11,601 nucleotides of DNA from assembly GCA_038891515.1 (NCBI GenBank), contig JAWAEB010000049.1, forward strand, positions 1 to 11,601, in the 5' to 3' direction. The notes under the pieces were generated by a model. It saw nothing but the letters and a program-made list of their open reading frames with translations. It made no database searches and was not told the DNA's origin. This document shows positions 6,183-11,601 of the stretch, in pieces (the stretch's first letter is position 1; every line of letters starts with the position of its first letter). Both the position numbers and the translations under genes were made by a program. The stretch comes from HRBIN01 sp038891515 (lineage in GTDB: Archaea; Thermoproteota; Nitrososphaeria_A; Caldarchaeales; Caldarchaeaceae).

Positions 6183-7225
6183 CTCTTAGCCACCTCCATC
6201 ACTCTCAAGTGCTTTACCGAGACCAGGTCTCTCAGGATGGCCGTTGCTGTCTCCATCCCACCCGCACCCTTGCCAGTTATTGTGTGGCTGCCCGAATATA
6301 GGGTCTTGAACATCACTGAGTTGAGCGCACCCTTCACGGCCAGTGGGTCTCTCTCACCCACCGGCTGGGGAGATACCCTGAGACCGTCTCTATCGGCAAC
6401 ACCGAGCAGCCTCACCAACTTCCCCTCGGCCTTGGCTGCCCTGACATCCTCCACGGTCACTCCCTCGATTCCCTTAATAGCCACGTCGGCCAAGGTGGAT
6501 CTCATGCCCAGCACCTCGTTGGCCAGTATGGTTATTTTACATGCAGTGTCCACACCTTTGATGTCCAAGCTGGGGTCCCTCTCGGCGTAGCCCTTTCTCT
6601 GGGCATCGGCTAGGGCCTCTGGGAAGCTTAGGCCCTCCTCCTCCATCCTAGTGAGTATATAGTTGGTGGTGCCATTGAGGACCCCGACAATCATCTCAAC
6701 CTTGTCAGACCTCCCACACTCTCTGCCGAACTCTATTACGGGCATGCCGCCACCTACCGTGCCGCTGAACCGGAGTATTACACCCCTGTGGCTGGCTAGC
6801 TCCCTAATGGCTGGGAAGTAAAGGGCTAGAGCACCTTTGCTCACAGTTATCACGTCAAGTCCCCGGAGTATGGCCTTCCTGATGATGGTGTAGCTGGGCT
6901 CGCCGTCTAAAGTATTGGTGGGTGTAGCGTCTATGAGCACGTCCGCCTCCACCTCCTCCATGAGAGATGAGACCTCCTCTGAACGGAAGCTGGGGCCGAG
7001 GGAGGATAACCCACCACCTCTCTTTACCCTGAGTAGATCAGCAGGGTTGAAACCTCTCTGGCTTGCCACGGTGCCGGACCTGTCCGCCACCATCACGACC
7101 CGGACGCTCAGGCCATACCTGTTTATGAGTTCCTCTGACCTAGCTGATAGGGCCTCTAACAGGCTCTGACCGACCACACCCAAACCTACTAGGATAACCC
7201 TCAAAAATACGCCACCGAACCCCAT
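6179..7225 (-). CDS. hom: Homoserine dehydrogenase
   Basis: 348 residues. Reduces aspartate semialdehyde to homoserine with NAD(P)H, leading to threonine and methionine. N-terminal Rossmann motif GLGVVGQ at 14-20; VSKGAL at 128-133 (Lys130); the substrate-binding GVLNGTTNYIL at 181-191; and GYAERDPSLDIKGVDTACK at 212-230, holding Glu215, Asp226 and Lys230, which match conserved catalytic and binding residues of the family. There is no C-terminal ACT domain, so this is the short form and feedback control would come through aspartate kinase. The ATG at 7225 gives MGFGGVFLRVILVG. The TTG at 7204 (MRVILVG) has GGTGG seven bases before it and gives the N-terminus usual for the family, so the true protein may be seven residues shorter. 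First gene of the operon; its stop overlaps the kinase start by four bases. Confidence 0.93.
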   Translation of the reverse strand: MGFGGVFLRVILVGLGVVGQSLLEALSARSEELINRYGLSVRVVMVADRSGTVASQRGFNPADLLRVKRGGGLSSLGPSFRSEEVSSLMEEVEADVLIDATPTNTLDGEPSYTIIRKAILRGLDVITVSKGALALYFPAIRELASHRGVILRFSGTVGGGMPVIEFGRECGRSDKVEMIVGVLNGTTNYILTRMEEEGLSFPEALADAQRKGYAERDPSLDIKGVDTACKITILANEVLGMRSTLADVAIKGIEGVTVEDVRAAKAEGKLVRLLGVADRDGLRVSPQPVGERDPLAVKGALNSVMFKTLYSGSHTITGKGAGGMETATAILRDLVSVKHLRVMEVAKR

Positions 7226-7242
7226 AGCCGTGGAAAGGGCTT

Positions 7243-7250
7243 GTTAAATA
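7243..7250 (-). promoter_or_regulatory. TATA-like element for the homoserine dehydrogenase operon
   Basis: Read on the minus strand this is TATTTAAC, 18-25 bases ahead of the ATG at 7225 and about 40 ahead of the TTG at 7204. Transcription from about 26 bases downstream of its centre would begin near 7220, which fits the TTG start with a leader of about 16 bases better than the ATG. Confidence 0.45.
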
Positions 7251-7294
7251 GGGTGTTGGGTCTCTCCGGGTTGCCATGGGGTTTGGGCGGAGGG

Positions 7295-7322
7295 CTTAAA
7301 TCATGCAAATTGTACTATAATT
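7295..7322 (+). promoter_or_regulatory. TATA-like elements ahead of the RHH-cysM-JAMM operon
   Basis: Two candidates stand before the ribbon-helix-helix gene. CTTAAAT at 7295-7301 would place transcription start near 7324, with a leader of about 17 bases to the ATG at 7341. TATAATT at 7316-7322 is 22-25 bases before ATG 7341 and GTG 7344 and would make a leaderless messenger. Which one is used cannot be decided from sequence. The 115-base divergent space (7226-7340) holds both this promoter and that of the homoserine dehydrogenase operon. Confidence 0.4.
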
Positions 7323-7340
7323 CAGGACTAAGTGGTAGAC

Positions 7341-7562
7341 ATGGTGAAGCACATACTGGTCACATTGTCGGATGAGCAGTACAAGTGTATCTCCTTCCTC
7401 AGGAATAAGATGGGATCCAGCGACGCCGAGGTATTGAGAAATGTCTTCCTCTCATGGCTGGCTGAGAAAGCAATGATTGGGTGTTGGGAGGTGGACAGGG
7501 CTCCTGAAGAGTTTAGAAGGCGCTGGATCGAGGGCGGAGAGAAGGCTCGGGCAGATGTTTAG
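7341..7562 (+). CDS. Ribbon-helix-helix (CopG/Arc-type) putative regulator
   Basis: 73 residues from the ATG at 7341; an in-frame GTG at 7332 would add three. The first half reads as a ribbon-helix-helix fold: strand HILVTLSDEQ, helix YKCISFLRNKMG, turn SSDAE, helix VLRNVFLSWLAEKAM. The pattern VTLxDEQ, then GSSxAEVLRN, is typical of archaeal RHH proteins that bind DNA as dimers. The C-terminal 30 residues are charged (EEFRRRW, EGGEKARA) and may form a helix for oligomerisation or partner binding. No toxin-like partner is seen next to it. It lies 11 bases before the cysteine synthase gene on the same strand, and the inference is a local regulator of the cysteine operon, perhaps also of the divergent homoserine dehydrogenase operon. 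A general DNA-binding role cannot be excluded. Confidence 0.75.
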   Translation: MVKHILVTLSDEQYKCISFLRNKMGSSDAEVLRNVFLSWLAEKAMIGCWEVDRAPEEFRRRWIEGGEKARADV

Positions 7563-7573
7563 CTGACTAGACC

Positions 7574-8506
7574 TTGACTCTGGGTGGCTCTCTAATCCAG
7601 TCGGCATTAGGTAGGGGGTTGCCCTCACTGGTGGGTAGGACGCCGATGGTGAGGCTGCGGAGGCTGGAGAAGCGAAACGGACTAAAGCTTCTGGCCAAGC
7701 TGGAGATGATGAACCCCGGCGGCTCTGTGAAGGATAGGCCAGCCCTCTACATGATACTAGACGGTGAGAGGAAAGGCCTTCTAACCCCAAGTAAGATAAT
7801 ACTTGACGCCACATCAGGCAACACGGGGGTGGCTTACTCGATGATTGGAGCATCCCTCGGATATAGGGTGCAGATGGTGGTCCCCGCCAACGCCTCCAAG
7901 CTTAAGGTGGAGAAGATGCGGGCTTATGGAGCTGAAATCATCTTCACTGACCCGCTGGAGGGGATGGATGGTGCCATAAAAAAAGCTAGAGAGATATACC
8001 GGTCCCAGCCCGACCTCTATTTCTATCCAGACCAGTACAGCAACCCCATGAATCCGAGGGCCCACTATGAGACAACAGGTCCGGAGATACTTGAGCAGAC
8101 CGGTGGAAGGATTACACATCTCGTGGCAGGTGTGGGAACATCGGGAACGCTGCTGGGGACTGCGGCCTATTTGAGGGAACATGTACAAGACATTAAGATT
8201 GTGGAGGTGCAGCCCGAAGGGGATTTTCACGGCATAGAGGGGCTTAAGCATATGGATGGTAGCCAAAGACCCGAGATCTACGACGATGACGTTAGGGATA
8301 TTCTTTACAAGATACCCACCGAAGAAGCTGAAATAGCTGCATGGAAGCTGGCCAGATACGAGGGGATAATTGCTGGCACATCATCGGGCGCAGCGCTGGC
8401 GGCGGCTATGAGGCTCTCTCTCGAACTGGATGAGGGGGTTGTGGTGATAATACTGCCTGACGGGCTGCCATTAGGAGAGCGGGAGGTGAAGCTGAGACGC
8501 AGGTGA
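7574..8506 (+). CDS. cysM: PLP-dependent cysteine synthase, CysM-type
   Basis: 310 residues, a fold-type II PLP enzyme. PLP lysine Lys53 in NPGGSVKDRP (47-56); substrate loop TSGNTG at 80-85; PLP phosphate loop GVGTSGT at 186-192; Ser271 in AGTSSGA (267-273), the usual partner of the pyridine nitrogen. The stretches DQYSNPMNPRAHYETTGPE (153-171), THLVAGVGTSGTLLGT (181-196) and LREHVQDIKIVEVQPE (200-215) closely resemble Mycobacterium tuberculosis CysM as I recall it. CysM uses O-phosphoserine and a thiocarboxylated carrier rather than free sulfide. Lys225 in GLKHMDG falls where I believe the mycobacterial O-phosphoserine-binding Arg220 lies; this alignment is from memory. The end is odd: after ILPDG the usual RYLST-like tail is replaced by LPLGEREVKLRRR. 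Starts at TTG 7574 without a clear ribosome binding site; TTG 7619 is possible but would cut the N-terminus. The stop overlaps the JAMM start as GTGA. No serine acetyltransferase gene is nearby, so O-phosphoserine is the more likely substrate. Confidence 0.9.
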   Translation: MTLGGSLIQSALGRGLPSLVGRTPMVRLRRLEKRNGLKLLAKLEMMNPGGSVKDRPALYMILDGERKGLLTPSKIILDATSGNTGVAYSMIGASLGYRVQMVVPANASKLKVEKMRAYGAEIIFTDPLEGMDGAIKKAREIYRSQPDLYFYPDQYSNPMNPRAHYETTGPEILEQTGGRITHLVAGVGTSGTLLGTAAYLREHVQDIKIVEVQPEGDFHGIEGLKHMDGSQRPEIYDDDVRDILYKIPTEEAEIAAWKLARYEGIIAGTSSGAALAAAMRLSLELDEGVVVIILPDGLPLGEREVKLRRR

Positions 8507-8919
8507 AGATACTAAGAGAGGCACTGGGAAAGATATTCCAGCACTGTCTCGAAGGATATCCATATGAATGCTGTGGGCTGATGATAGGCATTGAGGAGAA
8601 CGGTAGGACGGTCCTAGATGCGGTGAAGGCGTCCAATGTGTATGCGGGGGACAGGAGGGTTAGATACTTGATAGACCCTATGGAATATTACAGAGTTGAG
8701 AGGGATGCCGAAGGCAGGGGCCTGAGGGTTTTGGGCGTCTACCACTCACACCCCAACGTGCCCGCTAGGCCCTCTGCCTATGACATTGAGCAGTTCTTCC
8801 CCTGGTACACATATCTGATAGTTTCTGTGTCCGATGCGGGGGTCGTGGAGTATAGGGTGTGGAGGTTGGAGGAGGGCGGCAGTAGTCGGCCGGTGGAAGA
8901 TTCGCTGGAGATTTCCTGA
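8503..8919 (+). CDS. JAMM/MPN+ metalloprotease, Mec+-like
   Basis: 138 residues, a single JAB1/MPN/Mov34 domain. The zinc-site set is complete: Glu22 in YECCG, His81 and His83 in HSH, then Ser91 and Asp94 in PSAYD, i.e. E...HxHx7SxxD. In mycobacteria the homologous Mec+ frees cysteine from CysO-cysteine; archaeal JAMM proteins also cleave ubiquitin-like SAMP conjugates (HvJAMM1). Lying directly between cysM and a CysO-like gene favours the Mec+ role, but a deconjugase activity on the same carrier is possible and the two need not exclude each other. Starts at GTG 8503 inside the cysM stop (GTGA overlap); a strong ribosome binding site, GGAGGTGA at 8482-8489, stands 13 bases before it, so translation is probably coupled. 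There is no signal peptide, so it should act in the cytosol. The last 14 residues are polar and probably disordered. Confidence 0.9.
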   Translation: MKILREALGKIFQHCLEGYPYECCGLMIGIEENGRTVLDAVKASNVYAGDRRVRYLIDPMEYYRVERDAEGRGLRVLGVYHSHPNVPARPSAYDIEQFFPWYTYLIVSVSDAGVVEYRVWRLEEGGSSRPVEDSLEIS

Positions 8920-8938
8920 GACCCGCTATGGAGTCCAA

Positions 8939-8946
8939 TTTAAATA
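8939..8946 (+). promoter_or_regulatory. TATA box of the cysO-like gene
   Basis: TTTAAATA sits in the 46-base space after the JAMM gene. Its centre is 24 bases before the ATG at 8966, the spacing of a leaderless archaeal start. No ribosome binding site precedes that ATG (the bases before it are a T-run), which agrees. The carrier and the AbrB-like gene can therefore be transcribed apart from cysM and the protease. Confidence 0.65.
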
Positions 8947-8965
8947 ATGCTGTTTATCATTTTTT

Positions 8966-9253
8966 ATGGACAGCCAGATGCAGGTAAAGATATACTTGCC
9001 AACCCCCCTTAGACAATACGCTAACGGCAAGGACATGGTGCAGGTTAACGCAGACACTGTAGGCGAGGCTCTCAAAAGCCTTACAGATATGTTCTCATCC
9101 CTAAGGAAACAGATATTCACCGAGTCCGGCGCCGTCAGAAGCTTCGTCAACATCTTCGTCAACGAGGATGACATCAGACATCTCCAGGGGCAGGAGACCA
9201 AGCTTAAGAACGGCGACACCATATACATAATACCCTCAATCGCGGGTGGGTAG
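8966..9253 (+). CDS. cysO: CysO/MoaD/ThiS-like ubiquitin-fold sulfur carrier
   Basis: 95 residues with the beta-grasp pattern of ThiS/MoaD proteins and an exposed C-terminal Gly94-Gly95. The stretch SFVNIFVNEDDIRHLQGQ (59-76), then KNGDTIYIIPSIAGG (81-95), matches mycobacterial CysO as I recall it almost position by position (RFVNIYVNDEDVRF, then DGDSVTILPAVAGG). N-terminal strand VKIYLPTPLRQYANG at 7-21 also fits. The protein ends in GG and needs no trimming before activation. By family knowledge an E1-like enzyme adenylates the last Gly, a thiocarboxylate is formed, and cysteine synthase uses it. Leaderless start at ATG 8966 with TATA box 8939-8946. The AbrB-like gene begins three bases after its stop. 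It could also serve molybdopterin or tRNA thiolation, or be conjugated to proteins (SAMP-like); CysO is favoured by sequence and neighbours. Confidence 0.88.
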   Translation: MDSQMQVKIYLPTPLRQYANGKDMVQVNADTVGEALKSLTDMFSSLRKQIFTESGAVRSFVNIFVNEDDIRHLQGQETKLKNGDTIYIIPSIAGG

Positions 9254-9256
9254 CAT

Positions 9257-9529
9257 ATGACCAGCGTCTCACACACAAAGATGATGCAGAGGCGTCTAAG
9301 CCGAACCCTCAAGAGCTACGGCCGAATTACCATACCCAACAAGCTGCTGAAGCAGGCCAAGCGCCGTGAGGTGTCTCTGATGCTGGAGGATATGAAGTAT
9401 GTTTTTGAGCCGGACAAGTACGGTAGGGTCTACATACCGCCGGAGATAAGGGAGAAACTGGGGAGTATGACATCATATGAAGTGGTGTTGGCAGAGGGGG
9501 AACTCCAGCTGAGGTTTAGGCGGTTCTAG
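9257..9529 (+). CDS. Small protein with two AbrB-type hairpins, putative DNA-binding
   Basis: 90 residues. Two copies of the same motif are visible 34 residues apart: YGRITIPNKLLKQ at 21-33 and YGRVYIPPEIREKLG at 55-69. GRI-x-IP followed by a short helix is the hallmark of the AbrB/SpoVT swapped-hairpin family, usually present once per chain. With two in one chain the barrel could form within a monomer, giving a pseudo-dimer. The first 20 residues are basic (KMMQRRLSRTLK) and may touch DNA or RNA. The ATG lies three bases after the cysO stop with GGGTGGG before it, so the two are almost certainly cotranscribed and translated together. Likely role: transcription regulator of this locus (inference). 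Some AbrB-like archaeal proteins act in other ways, so function is open. Confidence 0.7.
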   Translation: MTSVSHTKMMQRRLSRTLKSYGRITIPNKLLKQAKRREVSLMLEDMKYVFEPDKYGRVYIPPEIREKLGSMTSYEVVLAEGELQLRFRRF

Positions 9530-9532
9530 CAG

Positions 9533-9539
9533 ATATATA
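9533..9539 (+). promoter_or_regulatory. TATA box of the GAPDH-PGK operon
   Basis: ATATATA right after the AbrB-like gene stop. Transcription would start near 9562, leaving about 33 bases before the GTG at 9595. A start at the GTG 9556 would then lie ahead of the messenger 5' end, which argues for 9595 as the true start of GAPDH. Confidence 0.45.
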
Positions 9540-9594
9540 GGTATTCCGACAGACGGTGCATAACTTCTTTAGACCCCTATACATACCTCCATAT

Positions 9595-10650
9595 GTGGCG
9601 GCCATTAGAGTTGGAATAAATGGGATGGGCAGGATTGGCCGGCTATTTCTAAGGGCAGCCCTACAGGACCCTGGCTATGACATCCTCTTCAAGGTGGTGG
9701 CCGTCAACGACATAGCCGGCGCCAAGCATGTGGCACACTTACTCAAGTATGACTCTGTTCACGGCAGACTTGGGATGAGTCTGGAGGTCGGGGAAAACAC
9801 CATCAAGATTGACACATATAATATCCGGTGTTATTCGGTGCCGAACCCTGTTGAGATACCTTGGGATGAGGTGGGTGTGGATTTGGTGATAGAGGCGACT
9901 GGCTACTTTACCAAGAGGAGGGATGCCGCAGCCCACTTGAACCATGGTGTGAGGCATGTGATCGTCTCAGCCCCCTCCCCCGACGCCGACATAACCATAG
10001 TACCTGGGGTGAATGACGGGGCACTCGACCCATCGAGACATGCCGTGATATCAGGCGCCTCATGCACCACCAACTGCCTAGCGCCCATGGTGAAGGTTCT
10101 GATGGACAGCTTCGGAATAGTGAAGGGATACATGACCACGATACATGCCCTCACCAACGACCAGAGGCTCCTCGACCTCTACCATAAAGATTTTAGGAGG
10201 GCGCGGGCAGCAACCCAGTCAATAATCCCAACCTCTACAGGGGCTGCCGCAGCACTGCATCTTGTTATTCCCGAGGCTAAGGGTAAGCTCCACGGCGTCG
10301 CCATGAGGGTGCCTGTTATGGACGGCTCCCTCACAGACCTGACAGCCCTCCTCCCCAAACCTGTAACCGTCCGTGAGGTGAATGAGGTCTTTCAGGAGGA
10401 GTCTATGGGCCGTATGAAGGGCATCATCGAGTATAACGAAGATCCCATAGTCTCAGTAGATGTTATAGGCAACCCCCACTCATGCATATTCGACGCAACC
10501 CAAACCCTAGTACTCAATGAAAAGAGCGACTTGGTGAAGGTTTTCGGCTGGTATGATAATGAATGGGGCTACTGCAACAGGCTTGTGGATCTGGTGAGGT
10601 TGGTGAAGGGGGTTGGGAGGCGTAGGTGGGAGACGCTTCCTCACACTTGA
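9595..10650 (+). CDS. gap: Glyceraldehyde-3-phosphate dehydrogenase, bacterial-type class I
   Basis: 351 residues from GTG 9595, which gives MAAIRVGINGMGRIGR, the usual N-terminus; the open frame goes back to GTG 9556. Catalyses NAD(P)-dependent phosphorylating oxidation of glyceraldehyde 3-phosphate in the cytosol. Counting from 9595: GINGMGRIGR at 7-16, VAVND with Asp39 (binds the adenosine ribose in NAD-using enzymes), catalytic SCTTNC with Cys157, and His184 in TTIHALT. HKDFRRARAAT at 197-207 and WYDNEWGYCNR at 319-329 are signatures of the bacterial and eukaryotic class. Archaeal class II enzymes lack these features, so this gene is of bacterial type. In LDLYHKD the Pro usually found after DL is Tyr, at a spot linked to coenzyme choice. 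The C-terminus carries an extra basic tail (KGVGRRRWETLPHT). PGK overlaps it by 38 bases. Confidence 0.95.
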   Translation: MAAIRVGINGMGRIGRLFLRAALQDPGYDILFKVVAVNDIAGAKHVAHLLKYDSVHGRLGMSLEVGENTIKIDTYNIRCYSVPNPVEIPWDEVGVDLVIEATGYFTKRRDAAAHLNHGVRHVIVSAPSPDADITIVPGVNDGALDPSRHAVISGASCTTNCLAPMVKVLMDSFGIVKGYMTTIHALTNDQRLLDLYHKDFRRARAATQSIIPTSTGAAAALHLVIPEAKGKLHGVAMRVPVMDGSLTDLTALLPKPVTVREVNEVFQEESMGRMKGIIEYNEDPIVSVDVIGNPHSCIFDATQTLVLNEKSDLVKVFGWYDNEWGYCNRLVDLVRLVKGVGRRRWETLPHT

Positions 10651-11601
10651 CGACTTCGATGTGAAGGGGAAGAGGGTGGCGGCTAGGATAGATGTCAACT
10701 CGTCACTGGACCCTATCACTGGAAGAATACAGATCAATGAAAGGTTTCGGGCTCATGCCCAAACCATTCGTGAGCTTATGGATAAGGGGGCTAGGGTTGT
10801 CATACTAGCGCATCAGGGTAGGCCGGGGGAGCCTGACTTCACAGACCTCAGCCAACATGCCCAAATCCTAGAGGCATGCGTAGGACGTGAAATCCGCTTC
10901 ATCCCAGACATAGTGGGTGATAATGCCATCCACAACATCAAGTCCCTAGCAGAAGGCGAAGCCCTACTCCTAGATAACGTGAGGATGATAGATGAGGAGG
11001 TCCTTGAAAAGAGCGGTGAAGCCCACGCCGGGAGCATTATTCCAAGGCGTTTGGCTCCCCTACTCGACCTCTTCATCCTCGACGCATTCTCCGTGGCTCA
11101 TCGAGCCCACTCCACTGTGGTCGGCCTTGCGTGGATATTGCCCACCTGCGCCGGGAGGGTGCTGGAGAGAGAGCTAAGGTCTCTCGAGAGTCTGCTACCC
11201 CTGGGGAGGAGGCTTGTCTTTGTGATGGGCGGCAACAAGCCCCGCGAGTGTGTTAAGGTGCTCAGCCGGTTCGTCCAAGCCGGTGACGGGCGGGTGGAGA
11301 TTCTGCTCTCCGGCGGCATACTCGCCCAGCTCTTCGTCATTGCGGGTGGAAGGTCCCTAGGTGGGCCTAGTGAGGAATACTTGGCTAGGAGAAAGCATCT
11401 GGTGCTTCTGGAGAATGTGCATTCCTTACAGAGTCAGCTAGGTGAGGCACTGAAGACGCCCATTGACTTCGCCTACGAGGCACCCAGTGGTGAGAGGGAG
11501 GAGATATCGGTGGAGGACTTGCCCGCAGATGGCGTCATATATGACATAGGATGTAATACAGCAGACCTTTATGGGAGCATCATCAGGGATCTAGCTGAAG
11601 A
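10613..11601 (+). CDS. pgk: Phosphoglycerate kinase, archaeal-type (3' end missing)
   Basis: At least 329 residues; the frame is still open at the window edge, where roughly the last fifth is cut off. Transfers phosphate between 1,3-bisphosphoglycerate and ADP. From the TTG at 10613: LTLDDFDVKGKRVAARIDVN (10-29), the start typical of archaeal PGK; AHQGRPG at 66-72 for substrate binding; LLLDNVRM at 118-125; LDAFSVAHRAHSTVVG at 156-171; FVMGGNKP at 203-210; ILLSGGILAQLF at 230-241; and VIYDIGCNT at 308-316. The in-frame stop at 10604-10606 leaves TTG 10613 or GTG 10661 as starts. The latter would lose the conserved LDDFDV, so TTG is chosen. It overlaps GAPDH by 38 bases in another reading frame, so coupled translation is likely. 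Small changes are seen against the common family pattern (GGNK for GGAK, DIGCNT for DIGPxT). Confidence 0.92.
   Translation, partial: MGGVGGRRFLTLDDFDVKGKRVAARIDVNSSLDPITGRIQINERFRAHAQTIRELMDKGARVVILAHQGRPGEPDFTDLSQHAQILEACVGREIRFIPDIVGDNAIHNIKSLAEGEALLLDNVRMIDEEVLEKSGEAHAGSIIPRRLAPLLDLFILDAFSVAHRAHSTVVGLAWILPTCAGRVLERELRSLESLLPLGRRLVFVMGGNKPRECVKVLSRFVQAGDGRVEILLSGGILAQLFVIAGGRSLGGPSEEYLARRKHLVLLENVHSLQSQLGEALKTPIDFAYEAPSGEREEISVEDLPADGVIYDIGCNTADLYGSIIRDLAE

Noticed and set aside
7341..7562. RHH gene as antitoxin of a toxin-antitoxin pair.
   Set aside because: The next gene is a cysteine synthase and no small toxin-like frame lies beside it.
7452..8266. Minus-strand frames opposite the RHH and cysM genes.
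   Set aside because: They lie opposite an enzyme with all PLP motifs and show no domain of their own.
9143..9163. Direct repeat TTCGTCAAC, two copies 12 bases apart.
   Set aside because: It encodes the FVNIFVN strand of the carrier, a conserved protein pattern, not a DNA element.
7341..9529. A full ubiquitin-like operon of the Caldiarchaeum type (carrier, E1, E2, RING, JAMM).
   Set aside because: Only a carrier and a JAMM protein are present; no E1, E2 or RING-like gene is found and the carrier resembles CysO more than ubiquitin.

Overview
The window looks like chromosomal DNA of an archaeon, probably a thermophilic member of the TACK/Thermoproteota side. The signs are: TATA boxes placed about 20-30 bases ahead of start codons that have no leader; heavy use of AGG/AGA for Arg and ATA for Ile; many GTG/TTG starts; very short spacers with overlapping genes on both strands; an archaeal-type phosphoglycerate kinase; and a zinc-finger tRNA thiolation enzyme of the Ncs6/TtuA type. 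No ribosomal or transfer RNA, insertion sequence, CRISPR array or phage gene was seen. I could not place the species.

Layout. Positions 1-116 hold no gene I can support. 117-1410: a thioredoxin-fold protein with an iodothyronine-deiodinase-like active site (Cys in place of Sec), overlapped by a SAM-dependent O-methyltransferase. 1387-1653 (-): a small unknown protein. 1687-2601: tRNA 2-thiolation enzyme. 2598-3740 (-): a membrane-embedded site-2 (M50) metalloprotease. 3792-4247: an unknown protein whose 5' end carries a 9-bp inverted repeat. 7225 down to 4244 (-): homoserine dehydrogenase, aspartate kinase and an unknown protein in one tight operon. 7341-9529 (+): a ribbon-helix-helix regulator, a PLP-dependent cysteine synthase of the CysM type, a JAMM metalloprotease, a CysO-like ubiquitin-fold sulfur carrier ending in Gly-Gly, and a protein with two AbrB-type hairpins. 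9595 to the right edge: phosphorylating GAPDH of bacterial type followed by phosphoglycerate kinase, cut off by the window end.

The most notable block is 7574-9253. Cysteine synthase, JAMM protease and CysO-like carrier are the three parts of the mycobacterial protein-thiocarboxylate route to cysteine (CysM, Mec+, CysO). In that route a thiocarboxylated carrier gives sulfur to a PLP-bound aminoacrylate, and a JAMM peptidase then releases cysteine from the carrier's C-terminus. Finding the same three next to each other in an archaeon, between two small DNA-binding-type proteins, suggests an archaeal version of this pathway with its own regulators. The activating E1/MoeZ-like enzyme is not in the window. 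The neighbouring aspartate kinase and homoserine dehydrogenase, the thiolation enzyme (whose family also takes sulfur from ubiquitin-like carriers) and the glycolytic pair (whose 3-phosphoglycerate product leads to O-phosphoserine) fit a sulfur and amino-acid metabolism theme, but that link is inference.
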